DNA from: Candidatus Koribacter versatilis Ellin345
GTDB lineage: Bacteria; Acidobacteriota; Terriglobia; Terriglobales; Acidobacteriaceae
DNA: 64,000 bases
NCBI RefSeq assembly: GCF_000014005.1
Contig: NC_008009.1
Span: 3,162,001 to 3,226,000 of the forward strand
Direction of reading: 5' to 3'
Under the pieces are notes generated by a model, which was given only the letters and a program-made list of their open reading frames with translations, had not been told where the DNA came from and searched no databases. Position 1 is the first letter of the stretch, and each line of letters starts with the position of its first letter. Position numbers and translations under genes: made by a program. Below, piece after piece: positions 8,777-16,916 of this stretch.

Positions 8777-9775
8777 ATGCACATACGGAAATTCCAAACT
8801 CTTACTCTGCTCTGCGTTGCTGCCTTATTGATAGTGGGCAGCGCGTGCTCGTCGAAAAAAGCCGACCTGAACCAGACCCTGCGCGAGAACTTCCAGACGC
8901 CATCGAATGCGCCGGTATTGCTGGCGGCATATCAGCCGTGGTTTGGGCGGCCGGGGCATATCAACGTCGGCTATAACAGCCAGGATCCCGTGTTGCAACA
9001 GAAGCAGATCCAGCACGCGAAGAACCTCGGCATCGAGGCGTTCGTGGTGAACTGGTACGGCGGGAGCCACAGCTTTGAAGACCACGCCTACGCGACGATG
9101 CAGCAGACCGCGCTGGAGAACCAGTTCCAGACCGCCATCATGTACGACGAGGCATCGGACGATCCGCAGAATTCGACTTCGTACGTGATTGACGATTTGA
9201 AGTACGCCTACGATCACTACATCGCGGCCAATGCGCCAACACAGCGGGCTTATCTGCGGTTCAATGGGCACCCGCTGATTTTCATCTTCCCAAAGGGCAC
9301 GTTCACCGACTGGAACAAGGTGAAGCAGACCGTTCAGCAGTGGGACGGCCAGCCTCTGTTGATCTACAAAGACATTCCCAAAAAATATGCCGGAGATTTC
9401 GACGGCTTTTATGCGTGGGTGAATCCGGGGCCGCATGGGTGGCAGCACGATGGCTCGAATTGGGGCGAGGAGTATCTCAAAGAGTTCTACCTGCGCATGA
9501 ACAACGAATTCCCCAACAAAATCGCCATCGGCGCAGCGTGGCCGGGCTTCAACGATACGAAGGCGTCGTGGTCACGCAATCGAAAGATGGACGCGCGCTG
9601 CGGCAAGACCTTTGAGGAATCGCTACGGTTATTCCGGCGCTACTACCCGCCGGAGCGCCCGCTTCCCTACCTCATGATTGATACGTGGAATGATTACGAG
9701 GAAGGAACCGCGATCGAGCCCGGGCTGGCGAATTGTCGCGGGGAGAGTCCGCAAATGGCGGGCGCTACGAACTAA
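8777..9775 (+). CDS. GH99/GH71-like glycoside hydrolase lipoprotein
   Basis: 332 residues from the ATG at 8777. The N-terminus MHIRKFQTLTLLCVAALLIV ends in GSAC, a lipoprotein cleavage site. The body has the hallmarks of the endo-alpha-mannosidase/GH99-like superfamily: LLAAYQPWFG and INVGYNSQDP at the start, IEAFVVNWYG after strand two, YDHYIAANAP, RFNGHPLIFIF in the middle, and DTWNDYEEGTAIEP at the end, where the TWNDYEEGT block is strongly conserved. Such proteins act on alpha-mannans or related polysaccharides at the cell surface. The precise substrate is not readable. The closing stop shares bases with the convergent FUSC gene. Confidence 0.72.
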   Translation: MHIRKFQTLTLLCVAALLIVGSACSSKKADLNQTLRENFQTPSNAPVLLAAYQPWFGRPGHINVGYNSQDPVLQQKQIQHAKNLGIEAFVVNWYGGSHSFEDHAYATMQQTALENQFQTAIMYDEASDDPQNSTSYVIDDLKYAYDHYIAANAPTQRAYLRFNGHPLIFIFPKGTFTDWNKVKQTVQQWDGQPLLIYKDIPKKYAGDFDGFYAWVNPGPHGWQHDGSNWGEEYLKEFYLRMNNEFPNKIAIGAAWPGFNDTKASWSRNRKMDARCGKTFEESLRLFRRYYPPERPLPYLMIDTWNDYEEGTAIEPGLANCRGESPQMAGATN

Positions 9776-10299
9776 GTCGTTCCGCGACGAAGTTTGAGCC
9801 TGGGGATGGCAACGTCGAGCACCCATGCGATGGTGACCGCGATTACGCTGCCGGCGAGCACAGCAACGGTGCGCATGAGCGCCTGGTGAAGGCCGAGTTC
9901 GCGGCTATGCTGAAGGACGCCGGGCGTCATGACGATCAGGCTGCTGATTGGCCCGATGCGCCAGCCAGTGGGGGCGTCGAAGATCCAAACCGAAATTAAA
10001 ACGCAGGCGACGAGGGCGAAAAGCAGTGACCAGATGGATGGTCCTGCTCCCCAGAGAAACGCGATGCCTACACCGCAGCCGATGATGGTGTTCGTCATAC
10101 GCCAGCGAAAGGCGAGGAGCGAGGACTGCAATTGCGGCTCGCTGACCATGACGACAGAAATCACGGCCCAGAGTGGATCCTGGTGTCCGAAGGAGTGCAG
10201 CGCGAACCAGGCGGTCACCGATCCGAGGAAAATACGCAGAGCATATTGGGCGCCAATGCGGCGCCGGTCTTCCGGCACATAAAAAGCGTCGGTGAACAT
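9772..10299 (-). CDS. FUSC-family (fusaric acid resistance-like) integral membrane protein
   Basis: 175 residues with about six hydrophobic helices. The QDPLWAVISVVMVSEPQLQSS segment and the central RWRMTNTIIGCGVGI loop match the FUSC/DUF2955 membrane half found in aromatic-acid efflux proteins such as AaeB. Only one half-unit is present; long family members have two plus a cytoplasmic region. Its start shares one base with the cyaY stop (TGATG), so it is translated as the third gene of the ypdA-cyaY operon. Substrate unknown. Confidence 0.68.
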   Translation of the reverse strand: MFTDAFYVPEDRRRIGAQYALRIFLGSVTAWFALHSFGHQDPLWAVISVVMVSEPQLQSSLLAFRWRMTNTIIGCGVGIAFLWGAGPSIWSLLFALVACVLISVWIFDAPTGWRIGPISSLIVMTPGVLQHSRELGLHQALMRTVAVLAGSVIAVTIAWVLDVAIPRLKLRRGTT

Positions 10300-10631
10300 C
10301 AGGCGAGTTGGATATCGTCGGTACCGAGTTGCTGATTAATGAGACGAGCGATGAGCGGCTTCAAGGCCTCACCGGTTTTGGTGAGAACGAAGTCATTGGC
10401 GGCGTCGGACCAATCGAGCTTGAAACTGGTGGAGAGGGCGGAGATCCAGATCTGCCGCACCGGGCTGTTGGGCGAGACGACGAAACGGGCGGGCGGATCC
10501 TCGAAATTGATCTGCAGGGCGCCGTTAGCTTCTTCGACTTCGAAGCCGGCGTCGGCCTCGGCGTCGTAGAGGGAGCGCTTGAGGGAACCGGTCGACGCTT
10601 CAATGTGGTTTTGGAATTCCTGGTCAGTCAT
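10299..10631 (-). CDS. cyaY: Iron donor protein CyaY (frataxin homologue)
   Basis: 110 residues from the ATG at 10631 (MTDQEFQNHIEAS), which sits four bases after the ypdA-like stop. A longer form reading into that gene is unnecessary. The acidic first helix, the DADVEVEEANGALQINFED-like strand region and the PVRQIWISALSTSFKLDW block (compare the bacterial RQIWLAxxxGGxHF pattern) identify the frataxin fold. The acidic ridge (DAEADAGFEVEE) is the presumed iron- and IscS-binding face. Frataxins modulate iron-sulfur cluster assembly. A frataxin encoded with a thiol-redox flavoprotein suggests a link between iron-sulfur and thiol homeostasis. Confidence 0.8.
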   Translation of the reverse strand: MTDQEFQNHIEASTGSLKRSLYDAEADAGFEVEEANGALQINFEDPPARFVVSPNSPVRQIWISALSTSFKLDWSDAANDFVLTKTGEALKPLIARLINQQLGTDDIQLA

Positions 10632-10635
10632 AGCT

Positions 10636-11628
10636 CTAGTGAAGCACCTGCTTGAGGTGCTCGGCAATCTGGCGACCGTGGAAGCGGCCGTTTTCGATGA
10701 AAATTTCGTTGGTGCGCATGCCGGCGACGATCACGCCGGCAAGATACACGCCTTTGACATTGCTCTCAAGCGATTGAGCGTCGGTGATGGGGCGATGGTC
10801 TTTGCCCGCGAACTCGATGCCAATGGCCTCGAGGAATGAGAAGTCGGGATGATATCCGGTGAGAGCGAAGACGTAATCGTTGTGCACACGGAGTTCACCA
10901 TCAGGCGTAACGAGGGTGACGCACTCAGGACCGATGTCTTTAATCTCAGTGTTGAAGTAGGCCTTCACTTCCCCGGCCTTGATGCGGTTCTCAATGTCGG
11001 GCTTGATCCAATACTTCACATGGCTATGGATGCCAGGACCTCGATGAACCATCGTCACGCGTGCGCCATGGCGCCAAAGTTCGAGGGCTGCGATGGCGGC
11101 GGAGTTCTTGCCGCCTACGACAATGACATCGAGATCGAAGAACGGGTGGGGCTCGCGGTAATAGTGCAAGACTTTGTTCAGGTTCTCGCCAGGGATGTTG
11201 AGCAAGTTTGGTAGATCGTAGTAGCCGGTGGCGAGGATCAGTTTCTTCGCGGTGTAGTCGAACTGCTTGCCGTGCAAGTTTTGAGTGCGAAGTCGGAAGT
11301 CTCCGTCTCCGCCGGTGATTTGCTCCACACGTTCGTACTGGCGGATGTCGAGTTTATAGTGCTCCGCGACCTTGCGGTAATACTCCAGCGCTTCGTGGCG
11401 CGTGGGCTTCTGGTTGGCGCTGGGAAACGGGATATCGCCGATCTCGAGGAGTTCAGGCGTAGTGAAGAACGTCATGTTGGCCGGGTAATGAAAGAGCGAG
11501 TTGACGAGGCATCCCTTGTCAATCATGGCGACACGGAAGCCGGCGCGCTGCGCTTCGATGCCGCATGCCAAGCCGGTGGGGCCGGCACCAATGATGAGAA
11601 CGTCGAAACTGTAGTTGCGTTCAGTCAT
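10636..11628 (-). CDS. ypdA: YpdA-like FAD/NAD(P)H thiol-disulfide oxidoreductase
   Basis: 330 residues. The FAD-binding GAGPTGLACGIEAQ motif begins at about residue 14, and a second nucleotide site for NAD(P)H is seen in VIVVGGKNSAAIAALEL. The closing YLAGVIVAGMRTNEIFIENG is typical of the thioredoxin-reductase-like YpdA group. The CxxC redox pair of true thioredoxin reductases is absent, as expected for YpdA, a putative bacillithiol disulfide reductase. In the Firmicutes enzyme a cysteine sits inside the GGGPCG loop; here that residue is Thr and a Cys occurs four positions later. First gene of a three-gene operon with cyaY and the FUSC gene. Confidence 0.82.
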   Translation of the reverse strand: MTERNYSFDVLIIGAGPTGLACGIEAQRAGFRVAMIDKGCLVNSLFHYPANMTFFTTPELLEIGDIPFPSANQKPTRHEALEYYRKVAEHYKLDIRQYERVEQITGGDGDFRLRTQNLHGKQFDYTAKKLILATGYYDLPNLLNIPGENLNKVLHYYREPHPFFDLDVIVVGGKNSAAIAALELWRHGARVTMVHRGPGIHSHVKYWIKPDIENRIKAGEVKAYFNTEIKDIGPECVTLVTPDGELRVHNDYVFALTGYHPDFSFLEAIGIEFAGKDHRPITDAQSLESNVKGVYLAGVIVAGMRTNEIFIENGRFHGRQIAEHLKQVLH

Positions 11629-11907
11629 GTTCAGTCAGTCACAAGATTACAGGAGGGAGCCGAAACGTCGTTGATGATGGAGTTAACGACACGAATTGGC
11701 GATACCAAGTCATTTGAGCGAGAGCAACAAGTTCGTTGACCGCGAGCAAATAGTTTCATAGAATTTTAATACTCAGGAAGCGCAGAATTCCGAGTGAGTT
11801 TCCCTCCAAGCAAAACCTCGCACTCAACACCCAGTCGGTAGAAGGTAGAGAGGCGCTGTGTCCCGGCCCCCAAAAATCTTCATGTCGAGAAAAAGGGAAA
11901 ACTGAAG

Positions 11908-12084
11908 TTGAGCATTTTGAAGCGAATTGAAGAAATTGTCCTGAACACTGAATCGAGATTACGCAACACGCAGAAGTCGGAAGCGGATTCTTCGAAGCCA
12001 TCCACCGAGCACGAGCCCTCCCAGGATCAGCAAGCGGATCAGGAAATCGATCGCGACCTGCGATTCGAATTAGTCGAGTGCTAG
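11908..12084 (+). CDS. Possible small charged protein (58 residues)
   Basis: An open frame from a TTG at 11908 encodes LSILKRIEEIVLNTESRLRN followed by a Glu/Gln/Asp/Ser-rich tail ending DRDLRFELVEC. The codon choice and the amphipathic N-terminal helix with a hydrophilic tail look like coding sequence, and the frame falls in an otherwise empty gap between divergent genes. The start is uncertain because no strong ribosome site is visible; a GGGA lies about 10 bases upstream. No family recognised. Confidence 0.35.
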   Translation: MSILKRIEEIVLNTESRLRNTQKSEADSSKPSTEHEPSQDQQADQEIDRDLRFELVEC

Positions 12085-12191
12085 TGCGCTAGAAACGGAG
12101 CTCCCGTTCCGCGGTCGAGCTCCAGGCCCCTTACAAGATTTGAAATGACGCGCGAGCCGTGGCAGCGATGTCAGCGCAGTGGTGTGTTCGG

Positions 12192-12791
12192 TTAGTGACG
12201 CGCGGGCCGCGGTGAGCGTTCGCCATACTTGGTGGTGAAGTGCAGATTGATTTCGCCGCAGGTGCCCTGCTCATCAGAGTAGACAACACAACTGTCGAAA
12301 GGCTTGGAATAGATGTGCAGGCTGACGGCGCGCTCATTGAACTCGCGGCGGTTCTCGACGGAGTGGACCGGATGGTCGGGATTCACGCCGACGGGACGCT
12401 CGGCGGTCATATCAATGACGTCCGTCGGCACAATCTCGCAGCGGTGCTCCGCCACGTTCTCGGAGATGACACGGTAGTTTTGTACGCGCAGCGTACCGAT
12501 GGGAACACTCATCCAACAGTTCTGACCACGATGGTTGTGGATGGAGCTGATCTGGCCGATGTCCCAGCAGATTGCCATGAGGTCGTAGAGATCGGTGTGG
12601 TCAATCAGGTTGCGGGTGTAGTGCTGTGCGTCCCAACAAAGAAAACGTTCGAGGGTGGCGGGATCAACCGGATTCTGGAGCGCGAATTCTTCAATGCGAG
12701 GCACGTCATCGAAGGCTTCAGCGGGCAACTGCCGCAGAAGCTCCACGTATTTTTCGATCGAGACGGTCGCGAGTGCCGGCTTGGTTGCCAT
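12192..12791 (-). CDS. Cysteine dioxygenase (type I)
   Basis: 199 residues. A cupin enzyme that oxidises L-cysteine to cysteine sulfinate with Fe(II) and O2. Iron ligands are His85 and His87 (SSIHNHRG), with His143 (PVHSVENR) as the third. The Ser-His-Tyr triad is kept in SLHIY (157-161), and substrate-binding Arg60 is in HYTRN. Cys92 in QNCW takes the place of the mammalian Cys93 that crosslinks to Tyr157, so both crosslink partners are present. It is monocistronic and convergent with nothing close. Alternatives in this fold (3-mercaptopropionate dioxygenase) are less likely because the Arg and Cys/Tyr pattern follows cysteine dioxygenase. Confidence 0.88.
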   Translation of the reverse strand: MATKPALATVSIEKYVELLRQLPAEAFDDVPRIEEFALQNPVDPATLERFLCWDAQHYTRNLIDHTDLYDLMAICWDIGQISSIHNHRGQNCWMSVPIGTLRVQNYRVISENVAEHRCEIVPTDVIDMTAERPVGVNPDHPVHSVENRREFNERAVSLHIYSKPFDSCVVYSDEQGTCGEINLHFTTKYGERSPRPARH

Positions 12792-12874
12792 CGTTTCCTC
12801 CCACAGGGAACGTCAGATTTTACGACATTCCGAGCAAGGCGCGCTGACAGAAAGAACAGCCGCGGATAGCGACT

Positions 12875-14716
12875 TCACGAGAACGCTTCGGAGAAAAGGC
12901 CTTGGATGACAGCCTGAGCTTTCGTGGGAAGAGGGTGCTGTTGCTGAAGGAGCAGAAGCTTGTCTTTGAACTCACGGACGACATCGGGGTGGACGCTCTT
13001 CATCGAGATAGAGGTTTGAGCGAGGAGCAATCGGGTCGCGACATTTTGTGGGTTAGCGGCACAGAGTTCGATGTTGCCCTGGAGGATCTCGCGCGGGCCA
13101 TATAGAAACTCGGGCCCAGCATTCTGCTCAGAGGCAGTGCGCACCGCCAGCAACTGCTCGAGGCGAAGCAGGTAGTCGGGGAAATTGGAGCCTGAGACCA
13201 GCCGATAAAGCGGCGACGAACGAGGAGAAACTTTTGTAAGCTCGCTCAACTTGTCGATGAGCTTGGACGCGAGTTGAGGGAGACCGTCCTGCAAAGCCTG
13301 CATAGCAAAACGCTGATCGAGCGTCCCGATGACTTGCTGATCTGCAGTGCGGACGATGCGAAGCTCGGCTAGCTCTGGACTCTCCTGCAGTTTGAGATGA
13401 CAGATGATGATGTAGTCGGGCTTCGATGACATCTCTGCGTAGCCGATGGCGTCTTCGACGTCCCACGGTTGACCACTCAGCATGAAGCCGCCGGGATTGC
13501 GGTTTACCCAGGGCGTAAGCGTTTCAACCGAGACGCCGCTGTGAAAGGCGAGCTGTTCGGCGAGAAAGAGCGGAAGCGCGCGGCTGAGGCGCCCTGGGGC
13601 GTCAGTAATCTGGAGTTCGACTTGCGAAGGAGCATCGGAGAATTCCGCAGTGCTTCCAATGATCGCAACTTTCAGAAGGCCAGGTGGCAACGCAAAGAGT
13701 GGCACCGCGAGCGAGTCGGGCTTCAGCCACACCGGGCCCTGGGTGACGAGTGCAATGGATTCCAGCGGCTCGCCTTCCGCAACCGCTCGCTTTTCCAACC
13801 CGGCCTTGGTAATGGCAGTGTCCCAGAAATCGAGAGTGTCCTTCCAATCGGGACGCTGCAGCGCGTAGAGCGCGTCGAGGATGCGGCGAGCTTCGGCGCT
13901 GTTCCCGAGGTCAAGATTTGCTTTGATGAGATTGTTGCCGACGGCGAGTCCATGCTCCTCGGGGTGGAAGTGAGGTGCAGTAAGCGCGAGCGCGATCTCG
14001 GGGTGACCATGCTGGCCGAGATCGCCACTCACCAGCATAAGCATTTGCGTGGTAGGGGACGCAGAGAGGCGGGAAAAAGCGTCTCCATACTGCGCCATTG
14101 CCGCGTTAAAGTCGTTGGCGTCGAGAGCAGCGCGCGCGAGGCTGAGCTGGGCGCGCCAACTTCCCGGCAACGCGGCGATGCGACGCATGGCATCGAGGCC
14201 AGCGGCTTCCCCTCCCCGATCGCGATATATGGCCGTGTACCAGGCAAAACCGTTGTCGAGATTGGGATCGAGTTCGAGGGCGTGCCAGAGGGTCGCTTCC
14301 GCTTTGTCCAATTGGGAGCGCGCTGAATAAACTTTCGCAAGATTGGTGAGGATGGTGGCGTCCTCGCCGTGTTGTTGCAAGTAGGAGGTGAGCACGCGTT
14401 CGGCTTCGTCGAGGTGATCCGTCTTCATCAAGACGATGGCATACACAGTGGTTGCGCGGTCCGGACTGGAGTCGATCTGACAAAGATGCTCGGCGGCCTG
14501 CTGCACATCCTCGAAGAACCCATCCTGCAAAGCGCCAACAATCATCGAATACAGTGCATCCGGCGCGTCCCAGTTCGCCTTAAGGTTGCCGGGAAGGATT
14601 TCGGTCCGCCATTTCGCTTTTTCGACGTATACCTCGCGGCCGAGCTGGTCGTAAACGCGGACGTAATCGGGATTGTTGCGAAGATCGGCGGGCGCCGGTG
14701 CGGACGGTTCTTTCAT
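12875..14716 (-). CDS. Large TPR protein of unknown function
   Basis: 613 residues without a signal peptide. The first half carries tandem tetratricopeptide-type helices, for example AERVLTSYLQQHGEDATILT, LAKVYSARSQLDKAEATLWH and ALELDPNLDNGFAWYTAIYR. The second half (from about 330) changes to a beta-rich region with LLKVAIIGSTAEFSDAP and IGYAEMSSKPDYIIICHLKL, reminiscent of nucleotide- or protein-binding alpha/beta folds, though no known family is recognised. It may be an adaptor for a multi-protein assembly. Transcribed away from aspA; the two starts are 155 bases apart. Confidence 0.65.
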   Translation of the reverse strand: MKEPSAPAPADLRNNPDYVRVYDQLGREVYVEKAKWRTEILPGNLKANWDAPDALYSMIVGALQDGFFEDVQQAAEHLCQIDSSPDRATTVYAIVLMKTDHLDEAERVLTSYLQQHGEDATILTNLAKVYSARSQLDKAEATLWHALELDPNLDNGFAWYTAIYRDRGGEAAGLDAMRRIAALPGSWRAQLSLARAALDANDFNAAMAQYGDAFSRLSASPTTQMLMLVSGDLGQHGHPEIALALTAPHFHPEEHGLAVGNNLIKANLDLGNSAEARRILDALYALQRPDWKDTLDFWDTAITKAGLEKRAVAEGEPLESIALVTQGPVWLKPDSLAVPLFALPPGLLKVAIIGSTAEFSDAPSQVELQITDAPGRLSRALPLFLAEQLAFHSGVSVETLTPWVNRNPGGFMLSGQPWDVEDAIGYAEMSSKPDYIIICHLKLQESPELAELRIVRTADQQVIGTLDQRFAMQALQDGLPQLASKLIDKLSELTKVSPRSSPLYRLVSGSNFPDYLLRLEQLLAVRTASEQNAGPEFLYGPREILQGNIELCAANPQNVATRLLLAQTSISMKSVHPDVVREFKDKLLLLQQQHPLPTKAQAVIQGLFSEAFS

Positions 14717-14803
14717 GGGTGGCGGTAGTGTAACAAGCGGACCCCGTCATCGAATGAGAGGGTACAATTTGTGCGCCTAGGGGAGTCCACGGTATTGCGA
14801 GCA

Positions 14804-14851
14804 GAGGGATCCTTCGACTCGCTTCGATTTACGAAACTCCACTCAGGATGA
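14804..14851. repeat. Copy of a dispersed repeat (GGATCCTTCGACTCGCTTCG ... CTCAGGATGACA)
   Basis: The plus strand reads AGGGATCCTTCGACTCGCTTCG, then about 15 unrelated bases, then CTCAGGATGACA. On the minus strand this translates to the familiar spurious peptide CHPE..SESKDPSARN found in many acidobacterial and other genomes. Only one copy was found in this window. It lies directly upstream of aspA and supplies a false ATG at 14848. The central 15 bases differ from the usual compact form. Confidence 0.6.
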
Positions 14852-14871
14852 CAGAAGTTAAAGAGGACCAG

Positions 14872-16302
14872 ATGGCGACTCGGCAGGAGAAGGATTCGCT
14901 GGGATATAAGGACGTTCCGGCGGACGCGTACTACGGGATCCAGACGGCGCGGGCGGTGGAGAACTATCCCATCAGCGGGATGCGGGCGCATGCGACGTTG
15001 ATCCGCGCGATTGCCATGGTGAAGCAGGCGGCGGCTGAGGCGAACCTGGAACTGGATCTGATTGATGCGCGGGTCGCCGAGGCGCTCATTCTCGCGGCGA
15101 AGGAAATGCAGGAGGGCCGCTGGGACGATCAGTTTGTCGTGGACGTATTCCAGGCGGGCGCGGGCGTGAGCTTCCACATAAATGCGAACGAGGTGATTGC
15201 GAACCGCGCTGAGGAACTCACGGGCGGAAAGCTGGGCGAGTACAAGATTGTGCATCCGAATGATCACGTGAATTACGGGCAGTCAACCAATGACGTCTTC
15301 CCTACCGCGATGCGCCTCGCGACGCTGCTGGAGTTGGAGAAACTGTATCCGGTGCTCGATGGACTGGCGTCGGCGTTCGGGGCGAAGGGCAAAGAGTTTC
15401 ACGACATCCTGAAGTCGGGACGCACGCATATGCAGGATGCGGTGCCGATGCGACTGGGGCAAGAGTTTGCGGCGTACGCAGGTGCAGTGAGACGCGCCGA
15501 GAAGTCGGTGCGTGAGCAATCGGAACTTTTGCGTGAATTGGGACTCGGTGGATCGGCAGTGGGAACGGGGATCAATACCCATCCCGAGTATCGCGAGAAG
15601 GCGATTCGCAATCTGGCGCGGATTTCGGGACAGAAACTGGTGGTGGCGGATGATATGCGCTACGCGATGCAGTCGAACCTGGCGATGGCGAGTGTGAGTT
15701 CGGCCCTGCGAAATCTGTCGCTGGAGATCATTCGCATCAGTAACGACCTGCGATTGATTGCGTCGGGACCTAACACTGGACTGGCCGAGATCAATTTGCC
15801 GGCGCTGCAGCCGGGCTCGTCAATTATGCCGGGCAAGATCAATCCGGTGATGCCGGAATTGGCGGCGATGGTGTGCTTCCAGGTGATTGGCAACGACACG
15901 GCAGTGGCGTTCGCGGTGCAGGCTGGTCAACTTGAATTGAACGTGATGATGCCGACCATGGCGTACAGCGTGCTGCAATCGGTCACGATCCTGACGAACA
16001 TGGTGCGGGTGTTCACGGAGAAGTGCGTTATCGGAATCACTGCAAACGCTAAGCGCAATGAGATGTACGCACAGAGCACGGTGTCGCTGGCGACGGCGTT
16101 GAATCCGTATATCGGCTATGCGAAGGCGGCGGAGATCGCGAAAGAATCGGTTGCGACCGGCAGGACGATCATCGAGATTGCACGAGAGAAGAAGTACCTG
16201 AGCGAAGAGCAGATCAAAGAGATCCTTGATCCAGCGCAAATGACGGAGCCCCGTCTGCCATCGGAGGCAGCGAAGGATCGCGACAAGATCAAGTTACGCT
16301 GA
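14872..16302 (+). CDS. aspA: Aspartate ammonia-lyase
   Basis: 476 residues. The start at 14872 (MATRQEKDSLG, with GAGGA five bases upstream) is chosen because the earlier in-frame ATG at 14848 belongs to a dispersed repeat. The fumarase/aspartase superfamily signature GSSIMPGKINPVMPE lies near residues 315-329 and contains the catalytic Ser of the flexible SS loop. SGRTHMQDAVP and NYGQSTNDVFPT are the other two conserved regions. The MPG rather than MPA/MPS form and the ending favour aspartase over fumarase. It deaminates L-aspartate to fumarate and ammonia. No neighbour in the same orientation suggests a pathway. Confidence 0.88.
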   Translation: MATRQEKDSLGYKDVPADAYYGIQTARAVENYPISGMRAHATLIRAIAMVKQAAAEANLELDLIDARVAEALILAAKEMQEGRWDDQFVVDVFQAGAGVSFHINANEVIANRAEELTGGKLGEYKIVHPNDHVNYGQSTNDVFPTAMRLATLLELEKLYPVLDGLASAFGAKGKEFHDILKSGRTHMQDAVPMRLGQEFAAYAGAVRRAEKSVREQSELLRELGLGGSAVGTGINTHPEYREKAIRNLARISGQKLVVADDMRYAMQSNLAMASVSSALRNLSLEIIRISNDLRLIASGPNTGLAEINLPALQPGSSIMPGKINPVMPELAAMVCFQVIGNDTAVAFAVQAGQLELNVMMPTMAYSVLQSVTILTNMVRVFTEKCVIGITANAKRNEMYAQSTVSLATALNPYIGYAKAAEIAKESVATGRTIIEIAREKKYLSEEQIKEILDPAQMTEPRLPSEAAKDRDKIKLR

Positions 16303-16369
16303 CGCACTTTCGTAACAGAGAGATATAGCAAAAATGGGCTAGCATGTCTGAGAGTTTGGCTTAGTCCTG

Positions 16370-16912
16370 ATGATTTCGAACCTCTCCAGTTTTGCATCGG
16401 CCCTCGCCGGAATCGTGGCGATTACCGGTTTGTACGCGGCGTTTCTGCGCGCCCGCAAATCGCACGTGATTCGCCCGAAATCTCTGGAAGAGATGATGGA
16501 GATCGGGGCCGAAAAGGCAGTGGGACGGGCACACAGCCGCTACGAGGTCACGCTGGATTTCACTCCGGCATCGCTGCTCGGCGTGGATGCTGTACTGTTG
16601 CGCATTCATCGGGAGTTTACGGTCGCCCCGCGACTTGTAGATGTGAATTCCCTGGCGTTTGTATTCGGGTCTTATGTTGGCGAAACCATCCGCCGCAATC
16701 ACACGGACTGTGCGTGGGAGCGCAACCACGTGGAAGGCGGAGAAAACTCTTATCCGCTGCACTGGGGCCAGGGGACATCGTTTCCGATCGGCTGGTGCAT
16801 CCGCTGCATTCGCAATGGCGAAGAAGAAAGCGTGTGGATGAACTACGAGCGCGCAAAAGACATGTCGGAAGGCCAGCCCGACGTGAAACACCGCACTGCA
16901 ACCGCGAGCTGA
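16370..16912 (+). CDS. Membrane-anchored protein of unknown function
   Basis: 180 residues from the ATG at 16370. One N-terminal transmembrane helix (about 8-26, SFASALAGIVAITGLYAAFL) is followed by a soluble domain. Notable segments are GSYVGETIRRNHTDCAWERN, YPLHWGQGTSFPIGWCIRCI and GEEESVWMNYERA. The compact Trp/His/Cys-rich body suggests a small alpha/beta domain, but I do not recognise a family. It ends four bases before the convergent transglycosylase stop. Confidence 0.65.
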   Translation: MISNLSSFASALAGIVAITGLYAAFLRARKSHVIRPKSLEEMMEIGAEKAVGRAHSRYEVTLDFTPASLLGVDAVLLRIHREFTVAPRLVDVNSLAFVFGSYVGETIRRNHTDCAWERNHVEGGENSYPLHWGQGTSFPIGWCIRCIRNGEEESVWMNYERAKDMSEGQPDVKHRTATAS

Positions 16913-16916
16913 TTCC

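Noticed and set aside
14713-15267. 184-codon minus frame reading through the dispersed repeat, including the CHPE..SESKDPSARN peptide
   Set aside because: It is the translation of a non-coding dispersed repeat plus antisense of aspA; this peptide is a well-known annotation artefact.
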